Assembly (NCBI GenBank): GCA_022823105.1
Contig: JAJDXU010000082.1
Coordinates: 1 to 15,549, forward strand
Direction of reading: 5' to 3'
DNA: 15,549 nt
Origin: Dehalococcoidia bacterium
Lineage (GTDB): Bacteria; Chloroflexota; Dehalococcoidia; Lucifugimonadales; UBA3495
The notes under the pieces are model-generated. The model did not search any database and was not told the DNA's origin. It saw only the letters and a list, made by a program, of their open reading frames with translations. Each line of letters opens with the position of its first letter. Within the stretch, counting starts at the first letter, position 1. Shown piece after piece: positions 1-8,429 of this stretch. Made by a program: the position numbers and the translations under genes.

Positions 1-42
1 CGCCTCTATTTCGCCCGTTAGTGGCGCTCACGGGGTTCTCAC

Positions 43-999
43 ATGGCCCGCTTCCTTACAGATGCACAGGTCAACGAGTGCGTTGGCCTGAATGAAGTCC
101 TTCCCGCCATCGAGACGATGGTCTCCAATTACGGCGACGGACAGGCGGCCAACCTCACCCGACGCCGCCTCGCCACGCAGGGCAGTTACCTCGCTGTCAT
201 GGGCGGAGCGCTGATCTACGATGGCATGTTCGGGGTCAAGACCTTCACCAACACCCGGAACGGGTATTCGTTCCAGGTCAGCCTCTACGATGCCGGCAGT
301 GGCGAACTGCTGCTGTACACCCAGGCCAATCGGCTGGGCCAACTCCGGACCGGATCCACCACCGGGGTCGCCGTCAAGCACCTGGCGAACCAGGCCGGCC
401 CTCTCACAGTGGGGATTGTTGGAACGGGCAACCAGGCCGGCGACCAACTCCGCGCCGTGAGCCTGGTGCGTGAGATCGCCGAGGTACGGGCATTCAGCCG
501 CAACGCCGACAACCGCCAGGCCTTCGCCGCGCGAATGAGCGACGATCTTGGCATCCCGGTCATCGCTGCCGACTCCAACGAGGGCGCGGTCGCAGGGTGC
601 GACGTAGTGATCGCCATAGCGGCCACCCAGACCCCGGTGGTGCAGGGCGATTGGCTCGCCCCGGGCGCCACGGTGATCGGAGCCGGCCCCACATTGCTCA
701 GGTTCCAGGAGGTGGACGGCGCCACGCTGGCCAGGGCTGATCGCCGGTTCGTGGACTCACTGGAACAGGCGCCGCTGGAATGCGGCGACATCTCCGGCGC
801 CGTGGAGCAGGGAATTGTCCAGTGGAGCCAGTTCCAGGAACTGCGCCATGCGGTGGCCGGAACCATCCCCGGGCGCGCCTCCACCGAAGAAATCGTTTAC
901 TGCAAGATCATGGGCACCGGGCTGGCCGACGTGGCAGCCGCCCGGGTGGTTTGGGAGCGAGCCGAGCAACTGGGCATCGGCACAGTGATGGACTGGTAA
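43..999 (+). CDS. Ornithine cyclodeaminase/mu-crystallin family protein
   Basis: A 318-residue protein of the usual length for the ornithine cyclodeaminase/mu-crystallin family, NAD(P)-dependent enzymes that deaminate or reduce amino acids and imines (ornithine to proline, alanine dehydrogenase, ketimine reductase). The Rossmann dinucleotide motif GIVGTGNQA is at residues 124-132. Family substrate-pocket positions look retained: K66 in GVKTF, R102 in LRTG, D225 at the end of the FQEVD segment and D238 in VDS. The segment AGPTLLRFQEVD replaces the commoner GS-x-P-x-x-rEld form, so the substrate cannot be named and a true ornithine cyclodeaminase is only one option. The ATG at 43 has a weak GGGG Shine-Dalgarno seven bases upstream. 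The gene is convergent with carB and so is not part of the pyrimidine operon; anything upstream of it is cut off by the window edge. Family assignment is secure, exact reaction is not. Confidence 0.9.
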   Translation: MARFLTDAQVNECVGLNEVLPAIETMVSNYGDGQAANLTRRRLATQGSYLAVMGGALIYDGMFGVKTFTNTRNGYSFQVSLYDAGSGELLLYTQANRLGQLRTGSTTGVAVKHLANQAGPLTVGIVGTGNQAGDQLRAVSLVREIAEVRAFSRNADNRQAFAARMSDDLGIPVIAADSNEGAVAGCDVVIAIAATQTPVVQGDWLAPGATVIGAGPTLLRFQEVDGATLARADRRFVDSLEQAPLECGDISGAVEQGIVQWSQFQELRHAVAGTIPGRASTEEIVYCKIMGTGLADVAAARVVWERAEQLGIGTVMDW

Positions 1000-1000
1000 A

Positions 1001-1019
1001 GGCGGGCTTCAAACCCGCC
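1001..1019. terminator. GC hairpin between convergent genes
   Basis: Perfect 6-bp inverted repeat GGCGGG/CCCGCC with a 7-base loop, just after the TAA of the cyclodeaminase-family gene and 32 bases past the end of carB. On the plus strand it is followed by CTCTT and on the minus strand by TTTACC, so the T-runs are short in both directions. It is a plausible weak bidirectional terminator, but could also be a member of a dispersed GC-rich repeat. Confidence 0.45.
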
Positions 1020-1050
1020 CTCTTGCCTGGATCGCCTTACCGTTTCCCCG

Positions 1051-4000
1051 CTACACGCGGGGCGCTGCCAGGTATTCCTCGGTGGTCAGGATGTTGTAGT
1101 TATCCAGACCGCTGAGCATGCTCTCCATGGCGGCGCGCGCCGTGTCCAGCGAGGTGAAGCACGGGATACGCCGCTCCACCGCGGCGCGCCGGATGAAAAA
1201 TCCGTCCCGCATCACCGACGTATCGCCGGAAAGAGTGTTGACCACCGCGCCCACCGTGCCGTCGTTGATGACGTCCAGCACGTCGGGCGAACCCTCGCCG
1301 ATGCGCTTGGTGATGGTGGTCACGGGCAGGTTCATCGCCGTGATCATGGCTGCCGTGCCCTCGGTGGCGTAGAGCCGGCACCCGGCGTCGGCCAGACCGC
1401 GAATCAGCGGCAGCGAGTCCGCCTTGGCATTGTCGGATATGCTCAGCAGCACCCCCATCCCGGGCGATAAGTTGATGCTGGCTGCCTGCAGCGCCTTGGT
1501 CAGCGCTCCCGTGAAATCCCAGTCAATGCCCATCACCTCGCCGGTGGATTTCATCTCCGGCCCCATGTACCAGTCCACGCCCACCAGCTTGGACATCGAG
1601 AACACGGGCGCCTTGATGCCCACCAGCTTCTGGCGCGGCCACAGTCCGCCCTCGTATCCCATGTCCTCCAGCTTGGCGTCCAGCATCACCCTGGTGGCCA
1701 GATTTGCCACCGGCACGCCGGTCACCTTGGAGATGAACGGGATGGTGCGACTGCCCCGGGGATTGACCTCCAGCACGTACACCGTGGTGGGTTCGTCCTC
1801 GTCAGTGGCGTGGACGCTGGGGCTGCGGTAGGCGCTGCCGCCCTGCAGCACGAACTGAATGTTCATCAGGCCGCGCACGCCCAGCGCCAGGCCGATGCGG
1901 GTGGTGTAGTCCACCAGCGTATCGACCTCCTCCTCCGTGAGGTTCAGGCCGGGATAGATCGCCATGGAGTCGCCGCTGTGCACGCCGGCGCGCTCCACGT
2001 GCTCCATGATCCCGGGAATCAGGACGCGCTCGCCGTCGCAGATGGCGTCCACCTCGCACTCGCGCCCCTCCATGTAGTGGTCCACCAGCACCTCGCGCTC
2101 GGGCGTCACCTCGGTGGCGATGGTCAGGTAGCGGATCAACTCGGTGGCGTTGCGCACGATCTCCATGGCGCGCCCGCCCAGCACGTAGCTGGGCCGCACC
2201 ACCACGGGATACCCGATGCGCTGGGCCACCCGCAGGGCCTGGTCGACGGAATGTACCGTCGCGCCCGGCGGCTGCGGAATGCCCAGGTCCACCAGGAACC
2301 GCTCGAACTTCTGCCGGTCGCTGGCGATGTCGATGGCCTCTGCGCTGGAACCCAGGATGGGCAGGCCGGCGGCGGCCAGGGACTGCGAAAGATTGATGGC
2401 CGTCTGACCCCCGAACTGCACCAGGCTGGGCGGCGGGTTGTCGTCGACCGTCTCGTTGTCAATGATGTCGCGCACCGCCTCCTCATCCAGCGGCTCGAAA
2501 TAGAGGCGGTCGCTGGTGTCGAAGTCGGTGGACACGGTCTCGGGGTTGGAGTTCACCATGATGCTGGCAACGCCGGCCTCCGACAGCGCCCACGCCGCAT
2601 GCACGCTGCAGTAGTCGAACTCGATACCCTGTCCAATGCGGATGGGGCCGCTGCCGATGACCACCGCCTTGCGCCCCTCCAGCGGCGGCGCCTCGTTCTC
2701 AGTGTCATACGCGCTGTAGTAGTAGGGCGTGGCCGCCTCGAACTCGGCGGCGCAGGTGTCCACCATCTTGAACACCGGCTTGATGCCGTGGTGCTGGCGC
2801 ATCTGCCGCACCTGCTCGGGCAGCAGGCCGGACAGCGTGGATATCTCCTGGTCGGGGAATCCCAGCCGCTTGGAGGCCAGCAGCGATGCCGGGGTCAGCG
2901 GATTGCCCAGCAGCTTGCGCTCCTGGTCCACGATTCGCTCCAGCGCGGCAACGAACCACGGGTCGATGCTGGTGTGCGCCACCAGTTCGTCGCGAGTGAT
3001 CCCCCGGCGCAGGGCCGCGGTCAGGGCCCACAAGCGCAGGTCGTTGGGATGCAGGGGCAGCGCGTCCAGCAACTGCTGGCGTCCCTGCCGCACGCTCAAC
3101 TCGCGCCAGTCCTTGTCCTCCCAGAGCAACGAGGTGTTGGGCTGCTCCAACGCCCGCGTCGCTTTCTGCAGGGCTGACTCGAAGCTGCGGTCGATGGCCA
3201 TGACCTCGCCCGTGGCTTTCATCTGCGTGGTGACGTTCCGGTCCCCGTTGGGAAATTTGTCGAACGGCCAGCGGGGGATCTTCACCACGCAGTAGTCCAG
3301 CGCCGGCTCAAATGCAGCGCCGGTGCTGCCGGTCACGGCGTTCGGAATCTCATCCAGTCGCCGGCCCACTGCGATCTTTGCCGACACCCGCGCAATGGGA
3401 TAACCGGTTGCCTTGCTCGCCAGCGCGGAAGAACGGCTGACCCGGGGGTTGACCTCGATGACGTAGTAGTCGGATTCGGGTTCCCAGTCTCCCGGCCGGT
3501 TCCGCATCGCATCCGGGTGCGGCCGCAGGGCCAGTTGTATGTTGCACCCGCCTTCAATGCCCAGGCCCCGGATGATGCTGAGGCTGGCGGTGCGGAGCAT
3601 CTGGTACTCCTTGTCCGTCAGCGTCTGGCTGGGCGCGACCACGATGCTGTCGCCAGTGTGGGCGCCCATGGGGTCAAAATTCTCCATGTTGCACACGGTG
3701 ATGCAGTTGTCGGCGCCGTCGCGGATCACCTCGTACTCCACCTCTTTCCAGCCCACCAGCGACCGTTCCAGTAGCACCTGCCTGATGGGACTGGCCGCCA
3801 GCCCACTCTCCACGATGGCGACGAAATCTTCGTCGGTCTCGGCGATTCCCCCACCCGTTCCGCCCAGGGTGTACGCCGGCCGGATCACCAGCGGCAGGCC
3901 AACCTCGTTGCGATATTCGCGCGCCTCCTCCATGCTGTTTACCGTCCGGTTGGGTGGCATGGGTTCACCGATGTCGAGAAGGAACTGCCGGAAAAAGTCA

Positions 4001-4389
4001 CGGTCCTCGGCCTTGCGGATGGTCTCCAACGGAGTGCCCAGCAGCCGCACGTCATAGCGATCCAGCACCCCGGCGTCCGCCAGCGCCACGGCCAGATTGA
4101 GGCCGGTCTGTCCGCCCAGCGTGGGTAATACGCCGTCCGGGCGTTCCGTCGCGATAATGCGCTCCAGCACCGGCACGGTGAGCGGTTCGATATAGACGCG
4201 GTCCGCGATATCGCGATCCGTCATGATCGTCGCCGGGTTGGAGTTGACCAGCACGACGGACACTCCCTCTTCGCGGAGGGCCTTGCAGGCTTGGGTGCCG
4301 GCATAGTCGAACTCGGCAGCCTGGCCGATCACGATGGGGCCGGAACCTATGACCAAAACCTTACGGGGTTGCTGGGGATTATCGCTCAA
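1051..4389 (-). CDS. carB: Carbamoyl-phosphate synthase large subunit
   Basis: CarB uses ATP twice to turn bicarbonate and CarA-supplied ammonia into carbamoyl phosphate for pyrimidines and arginine. The 1112 residues show the full duplicated layout: first ATP-grasp synthetase half at about 1-400 (VIGSGPIVIGQAAEFDY, GGTGGGI at 176-182, EVNPRVSRSSALASKATGYP near 312-331), a helical oligomerisation region at about 400-560, the second half at about 570-950 (VIGSGPIRIGQGIEFDY, PSYVLGGRAMEIV, EVNPRGSRT), and a C-terminal MGS-like allosteric domain at about 975-1112. It is somewhat longer than the roughly 1070 residues usual for CarB, because each half carries an extra loop just before its EVNPR motif (about residues 289-307 and 849-868). 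The start is TTG, chosen because AAGGA lies 7 bases upstream and the protein then begins directly before the first GSGP motif. Last gene of the pyr operon, 30 bases after the unknown gene. Confidence 0.98.
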   Translation of the reverse strand: MSDNPQQPRKVLVIGSGPIVIGQAAEFDYAGTQACKALREEGVSVVLVNSNPATIMTDRDIADRVYIEPLTVPVLERIIATERPDGVLPTLGGQTGLNLAVALADAGVLDRYDVRLLGTPLETIRKAEDRDFFRQFLLDIGEPMPPNRTVNSMEEAREYRNEVGLPLVIRPAYTLGGTGGGIAETDEDFVAIVESGLAASPIRQVLLERSLVGWKEVEYEVIRDGADNCITVCNMENFDPMGAHTGDSIVVAPSQTLTDKEYQMLRTASLSIIRGLGIEGGCNIQLALRPHPDAMRNRPGDWEPESDYYVIEVNPRVSRSSALASKATGYPIARVSAKIAVGRRLDEIPNAVTGSTGAAFEPALDYCVVKIPRWPFDKFPNGDRNVTTQMKATGEVMAIDRSFESALQKATRALEQPNTSLLWEDKDWRELSVRQGRQQLLDALPLHPNDLRLWALTAALRRGITRDELVAHTSIDPWFVAALERIVDQERKLLGNPLTPASLLASKRLGFPDQEISTLSGLLPEQVRQMRQHHGIKPVFKMVDTCAAEFEAATPYYYSAYDTENEAPPLEGRKAVVIGSGPIRIGQGIEFDYCSVHAAWALSEAGVASIMVNSNPETVSTDFDTSDRLYFEPLDEEAVRDIIDNETVDDNPPPSLVQFGGQTAINLSQSLAAAGLPILGSSAEAIDIASDRQKFERFLVDLGIPQPPGATVHSVDQALRVAQRIGYPVVVRPSYVLGGRAMEIVRNATELIRYLTIATEVTPEREVLVDHYMEGRECEVDAICDGERVLIPGIMEHVERAGVHSGDSMAIYPGLNLTEEEVDTLVDYTTRIGLALGVRGLMNIQFVLQGGSAYRSPSVHATDEDEPTTVYVLEVNPRGSRTIPFISKVTGVPVANLATRVMLDAKLEDMGYEGGLWPRQKLVGIKAPVFSMSKLVGVDWYMGPEMKSTGEVMGIDWDFTGALTKALQAASINLSPGMGVLLSISDNAKADSLPLIRGLADAGCRLYATEGTAAMITAMNLPVTTITKRIGEGSPDVLDVINDGTVGAVVNTLSGDTSVMRDGFFIRRAAVERRIPCFTSLDTARAAMESMLSGLDNYNILTTEEYLAAPRV

Positions 4390-4396
4390 TGGAGTG

Positions 4397-4401
4397 TCCT
4401 T
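4397..4401 (-). promoter_or_regulatory. Ribosome binding site fixing the TTG start of carB
   Basis: AAGGA on the minus strand, 7 bases before TTG (4389-4387). No ATG or GTG lies between it and the conserved N-terminal GSGPIVIGQ motif, so TTG is the best start. Confidence 0.7.
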
Positions 4402-4419
4402 GTTGCGCCGTGGAGTCGG

Positions 4420-4845
4420 TTACGAAAAACGGGGCATGGCCCCGGGCAGTTCCATCAGTCGCCGCTCAACCAGAGCGTTGATCATCAGGAAAATAAAGGC
4501 GCCGAAGTACTCGCCTTCACTGTCGAAATGGCCGAGATCGATGCCGCCATCGGGCGTGCGCGGCGGTATGACCAGTTCCGTCGCGTCGGGAGCGACCTTG
4601 GAGACGTGAACGTAGCCCACGGCCTGGTCGCTTATGGGCTCCCCGGTAGCCGGGTCGGTAACCTTCACGGCCAGTTCCCAGCGGGACCCCAACTGACCCC
4701 GGCTCACTGCAGCCAGCAGGTAGCCGTGCCTGTTGTGGGAGAAGGTGGGGAGAATTTCGTTCAGCAGGCCCAGCGTTTCGTTCAGCCCGATGGGCAGTTC
4801 TGTTTCTATTCCCTGCTCCAGCAGGAATGCGGTGAATCCGGTCAT
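4420..4845 (-). CDS. Unrecognised 141-residue protein between carA and carB
   Basis: I do not recognise this family. The product is an acidic soluble protein with no signal peptide, membrane segment or cysteine. It reads as an N-terminal helical part (residues 1-35), a beta-rich middle containing WELAVKVTDPATGEPI and GYVHVSKVAP (about 55-92), a PPRTPDGGIDLGHFDSEGE loop, and a hydrophobic helix FGAFIFLMINALVERRL near the C-terminus. The ATG is preceded by an AAGAGGGG tract ending 10 bases upstream. It lies 38 bases after carA and ends 30 bases before carB in the same direction, so it must be carried on the carAB transcript. Codon use and composition look like real coding sequence rather than spacer. 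An accessory or regulatory role for carbamoyl-phosphate synthase is only inferred from position; it may equally be a passenger gene. Confidence 0.75.
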   Translation of the reverse strand: MTGFTAFLLEQGIETELPIGLNETLGLLNEILPTFSHNRHGYLLAAVSRGQLGSRWELAVKVTDPATGEPISDQAVGYVHVSKVAPDATELVIPPRTPDGGIDLGHFDSEGEYFGAFIFLMINALVERRLMELPGAMPRFS

Positions 4846-4883
4846 GTGTCGCGTACCCCTCTTGGTTTTATTGCGAGCCCTGG

Positions 4884-6011
4884 TTACGCGGACCGACTCA
4901 CCGGCGCGGCGTCGTCGACCATGGCCAGGAAACGGTCAAACAGGTACTCGTTGTCCTTGGGCCCGGGCGACGCCTCGGAGTGGTACTGGATGGTGAACAG
5001 CGGCACCTCCCGGTGTCGCAGGCCCTCCACCGTATTGTCGTTCAAATTGATCTGGGAAACCTCTAATCCGGGCGGCAGATTATCGGCATCCACGGAGTAA
5101 CCGTGGTTCTGCGCGGTGATGTGCACCCGGCCGGACTCCAGGTCCTTGACCGGATGGTTCCCGCCGCGATGGCCGAACTTGAGCTTGTAGGTGCGCGCGC
5201 CCAGCGCACGGGCGGCCAGTTGGTGCCCCAGGCAGATTCCCATGATGGGTACCCGTCCGATCAACCCGCGCACGTTGTCCACGATGTTGCCCAGCAGTTC
5301 AGGGTCTCCGGGGCCGGGCGACAGGAGCAGGCCCGACGGCTGCATCCCCAGCATCACGTCTGCCGGCGTGGTCGCGGGAACGGCGATCACCTCGCAGCCC
5401 CGGCTCTGCAACAGGCGCAGTATGTTGTACTTCAGCCCAACGTCGGTCACCAGGATGCGGCGCACCCCTTCCGCCGGCGCGGGCGGATAGCCGGCTGTCT
5501 CGGAGCCGTCCCATGTGTAGCCGTCCGGCGTGGTGACGGTGCTGACCAGGTCCAGGTTGTCGTAGCGGGGCAGTTCGTTCAGTTTGTGCTGGGCCAGGTC
5601 GGGGCTGTCGGACGTGATGAGACCCATCATGACGCCTCGGGTGCGTAGCCTGCGGGTCAGCGCCCGAGTATCGATGCCGCTGATGCCGGGTATGTCATAC
5701 TCCTTGAGAAATGCGTCCAGCGTCATGTTGCTGGAACTGTGACTGGGCAGGTCGCAGTGCTGCCGTACGATGAGGGCCGACGCCTGGATACGCTTCGATT
5801 CGAAATCGGCGCGGTTGATGCCGTAGTTGCCAACCAGTGGGTAGGTCAACGCCACCATCTGCCCGGCGTAGGACGGATCTGTGAGAACCTCCTGGTATCC
5901 CGTCATGGTGGTGTTGAACACCACCTCGCCCCAGCCTTCCCTTTGCGCCCCGAATGACTCACCGGTGAAAACCGTGCCGTCCTCCAGGACCAGATGCGCC
6001 ACACCGCTCAC
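4884..6011 (-). CDS. carA: Carbamoyl-phosphate synthase small (glutaminase) subunit
   Basis: CarA hydrolyses glutamine and channels ammonia to CarB. At 375 residues it has normal length. The N-terminal CPSase small-chain domain covers about 1-150 (VFNTTMTGYQEVLTDPSY, TYPLVGNYGIN), followed by a class I glutamine amidotransferase domain with nucleophile C260 in MGICLGHQ and the H344/E346 pair in QYHSEASPGP, so the catalytic triad is complete. The start codon is GTG, sharing bases with the pyrC stop (GTGA, 4-base overlap). AGGAG 7 bases upstream supports this start over any later codon. The overlap implies translational coupling to pyrC. The product should act as a heterodimer with CarB, encoded downstream after one intervening small gene. 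Confidence 0.98.
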   Translation of the reverse strand: MSGVAHLVLEDGTVFTGESFGAQREGWGEVVFNTTMTGYQEVLTDPSYAGQMVALTYPLVGNYGINRADFESKRIQASALIVRQHCDLPSHSSSNMTLDAFLKEYDIPGISGIDTRALTRRLRTRGVMMGLITSDSPDLAQHKLNELPRYDNLDLVSTVTTPDGYTWDGSETAGYPPAPAEGVRRILVTDVGLKYNILRLLQSRGCEVIAVPATTPADVMLGMQPSGLLLSPGPGDPELLGNIVDNVRGLIGRVPIMGICLGHQLAARALGARTYKLKFGHRGGNHPVKDLESGRVHITAQNHGYSVDADNLPPGLEVSQINLNDNTVEGLRHREVPLFTIQYHSEASPGPKDNEYLFDRFLAMVDDAAPVSRSA

Positions 6012-7384
6012 GCTGCGTCTCCTTTGTTCAATAAGGCTGGTTCTTCAAACACCACGCGGCCACCCACAATCGTCACGGCCACCCGTCCGCGCAGCTCCAC
6101 CCCGTTGAGCGGAGTGTTGCGGCCCATCGACGCGAACTTGCTCACGTCCACCGTCCAGGTCGCGTCGGGATCGAACAGCGCCAGATCAGCCGGCGTACCG
6201 GGAGTGAGCGATGCAAACTGCGATAGCCCGTTGCCCAACACGCGGGCCGGTCCGGCGGTCAAACGTGCAACCATCGTGGGCAGGCTCACGGCTCCGCTGT
6301 GCACCGCGGTCATCGCCGTGCCCAGCGCCGTCTCCAGCGCGCTGATCCCGAACGCCGCCTCGTGGTAGGTGCACTCCTTGCTGACGCGCTCGTGGGGAGC
6401 GTGATCGGTGGCGACGCAATCGATGGCGCCGTCGGCCAGCCCCGCCACGCAAGCGGCGACATCTGTGTCGGTGCGCAGCGGAGGGTAAACCTTGGTGTGG
6501 GTGTCATAGGCGAACGGGCCGGCGGCGACGTTGGGGTCGCCCTTGCCGCCCAGGGCCCAGGCGTCGGTCAACATCAGGTGGTGTGGGCAAACCTCAGCGG
6601 TCACCGGGATGCCCCGTTCCTTGGCCTGACGAACCATCGCTACGCTGCCGGCAGAGCTGAGATGAGCCAGGTGCAGCCGCCCGCCGGTCAGCTGCGCCAG
6701 GGAAATGTCGCGCGCCACCATCGCCTCCTCGGCAACGGCGGGGATGCCGGCCAGGCCCAGCCGGCTGCTTACCCAACCCTCCGCCATCACGCCGCCGGGA
6801 CACAACTCATGGTCCTCGCAGTGATTGCTGACGGGAACGCCCAGGTCCCTGCTGTACGTGAGCGCTAGCCGCATCAGGCCGGCATCGTACACTGGGTCGC
6901 CGTCGTCGCTGAACGCCACCACCCCGGCGGTGATCAGCTCCTCCATGTCCGCCAACTCTCTGCCCTTGCGCCCCTTGGTCACGCAGCCGATCGCCCGTAC
7001 CCGGGCCGGGACGGTTGCGGCCCGGTTCGCGATGTAGTCCACTACCGCGGCGTTGTCGATCGCCGGGTCGGTGTTGGGCATGGCGCAGATGGTGGTGAAC
7101 CCTCCGCGCACCGCCGCCTCCGCGCCGGTGGCGATGGTCTCCTTGTACTCATACCCGGGTTCCCGCAGATGGGCGTGGATGTCGATGAAACCGGGCGAGG
7201 CCACCAGGCCGCCGGCCTGTATCACCCGCACGTCGCCATCCAGGCCGTCAGTGGGTATCGACCGTTCGACCGCCTTAATCGCGCCGTCGACGATCAGCAC
7301 GTCGAAGACTCCGTCCCTGCCGTTGGCCGGGTCGATCACGCGCCCGCCGTTGATCAGGATGGGCTGTTGGTGCGGCCGGGCCAT
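6008..7384 (-). CDS. pyrC: Dihydroorotase (type I, amidohydrolase superfamily)
   Basis: Converts N-carbamoyl-aspartate to dihydroorotate, the third step of UMP synthesis. The 458 residues fit the longer class I dihydroorotases. The zinc motif H70-x-H72 is in GFIDIHAHLREPG, the metal-bridging aspartate region is FSDDGDPV, further ligand histidines sit in SNHCED and HLAHLSS, and the catalytic aspartate is in ATDHAPH. The C-terminal PADLALFDP and GRVVFEE strands close the composite beta domain typical of the superfamily. All active-site residues I can place are present, so an active enzyme rather than a PyrC' pseudo-subunit is expected. ATG at 7384 follows the pyrB stop by only 3 bases, with GAGG in the end of pyrB as ribosome binding site. 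Confidence 0.97.
   Translation of the reverse strand: MARPHQQPILINGGRVIDPANGRDGVFDVLIVDGAIKAVERSIPTDGLDGDVRVIQAGGLVASPGFIDIHAHLREPGYEYKETIATGAEAAVRGGFTTICAMPNTDPAIDNAAVVDYIANRAATVPARVRAIGCVTKGRKGRELADMEELITAGVVAFSDDGDPVYDAGLMRLALTYSRDLGVPVSNHCEDHELCPGGVMAEGWVSSRLGLAGIPAVAEEAMVARDISLAQLTGGRLHLAHLSSAGSVAMVRQAKERGIPVTAEVCPHHLMLTDAWALGGKGDPNVAAGPFAYDTHTKVYPPLRTDTDVAACVAGLADGAIDCVATDHAPHERVSKECTYHEAAFGISALETALGTAMTAVHSGAVSLPTMVARLTAGPARVLGNGLSQFASLTPGTPADLALFDPDATWTVDVSKFASMGRNTPLNGVELRGRVAVTIVGGRVVFEEPALLNKGDAA
6019..6023 (-). promoter_or_regulatory. Ribosome binding site fixing the GTG start of carA
   Basis: AGGAG inside the 3' end of pyrC, 7 bases before the GTG at 6011-6009 that overlaps the pyrC TGA. 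Confidence 0.8.
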
Positions 7385-7387
7385 CGT

Positions 7388-8425
7388 TCAGTCCTCGACC
7401 GCCGCCGCGCCCACGAGTTGATACAGCAAAGCCATGCGTATGGCGACCCCGTTGGTGACCTGTTCTTCAATGAGCGAGCGCTCGCCGTGGGCCAGGCTGC
7501 TGCTGACCTCAATGCCTTCGTTCATCGGTCCCGGGTGCATCAGCAACGCGTCGGGCTTGGCGCGGGCCATTCGGGCGTCGTTGACCTGCCAGCGGCGGAT
7601 GTACTCGCGCAGGCTGGGGAAAAATCCCCTCTGCTGCCGTTCCGATTGCAACCGTAGCGCCATCACCAGGTCTGCATCGTCAATGGCGGCGTCCAGGTCG
7701 GGTTCGACGGACACGTTCGCCAGCGGGTTGGCAACGCCATTGCTGCTGGCCGCCGATCCCCAACCGCCCTGAGTAAACGGGTCGGGCATGAGTGTGGGAG
7801 GACCCGACAGCACAACCTGGGAGCCCGCTTTCACGAATCCCCATACGGCGGAGCGGGCGACCCGGCTGTGCAGCACGTCGCCCACAATCACTATCTTGCG
7901 GCCGGCCAGTTCGCTCAGGTGATCCCGGGCGGTGCACAGATCCAGCAGCCCCTGGGTCGGGTGGGCGTGCGCTCCGTCGCCAGCGTTGATGACCGCGACG
8001 TTTTTGAGGTTGCGGGCCAGGAAATGCGGCGCGCCGGCGTGCGGGTGTCGCACCACTATCACGTCCACGCCCATCGCCTGCAGGGTCAAACCGGTGTTCA
8101 GCAGCGATTCTCCCTTCTCGATGCTGCTGGCGGACGCGGTCATGTTGATCACGTCGGCGCTGAGAATCTTGCCGGCTTCCTCGAACGATATGCGCGTTCG
8201 CGTGCTGGCCTCGTAGAACAGGGTAACGATCACCCGACCGCGGAGCGCTGGCACCTTTTTAACATCTCGTTCCAGCACGTCGCGCATGGCCGCCGCGTTG
8301 TCCAGGGTCGCGGTGATCTCGTCGGCGGTGAAATCGTCCAGGTCGAGAACGTGCCGACGCAGCCCCGGAACCGGGATGGCGGTGCCCGGGAGCGCTTCCG
8401 CGTCGTTCACAACTGTGGTCGCCAT
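7388..8425 (-). CDS. pyrB: Aspartate carbamoyltransferase catalytic subunit
   Basis: Joins carbamoyl phosphate and aspartate. The carbamoyl-phosphate loop STRTR is at residues 74-78, the loop lysine K104 is in SIEKGES, HPTQGLLD is at about 155-162, DVLHSRVARS at 183-192, and HPGPMNEGIE at 297-306. At 345 residues it is longer than the usual 305-315. The excess comes from a roughly 12-residue N-terminal lead and an extra Gly/Ser/Asn-rich loop at about 214-238, between GPPTLMP and the aspartate-domain strand VSVEPDLDAAI. No pyrI regulatory subunit gene is in the window. The start lies 4 bases after the pyrR stop, with GGGAG overlapping that stop region as ribosome binding site, so the two genes are probably coupled. 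Confidence 0.97.
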   Translation of the reverse strand: MATTVVNDAEALPGTAIPVPGLRRHVLDLDDFTADEITATLDNAAAMRDVLERDVKKVPALRGRVIVTLFYEASTRTRISFEEAGKILSADVINMTASASSIEKGESLLNTGLTLQAMGVDVIVVRHPHAGAPHFLARNLKNVAVINAGDGAHAHPTQGLLDLCTARDHLSELAGRKIVIVGDVLHSRVARSAVWGFVKAGSQVVLSGPPTLMPDPFTQGGWGSAASSNGVANPLANVSVEPDLDAAIDDADLVMALRLQSERQQRGFFPSLREYIRRWQVNDARMARAKPDALLMHPGPMNEGIEVSSSLAHGERSLIEEQVTNGVAIRMALLYQLVGAAAVED

Positions 8426-8429
8426 GGCG

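Noticed and set aside
1..21. Possible tail of an upstream plus-strand gene ending in TAG at 19-21
   Set aside because: Only six codons are visible and any random frame could end there; it cannot be supported.
1810..3177. 455-codon open frame on the plus strand opposite carB
   Set aside because: It is antisense to conserved carB sequence, its translation is a His/Gln/Ala/Leu-rich shadow with no domain, and it has no ribosome binding site of note.
4291..5100. 269-codon plus-strand frame spanning the ends of carB, the unknown gene and carA
   Set aside because: It overlaps two certain genes antisense and shows no family pattern; the minus-strand 141-residue frame has better context and composition.
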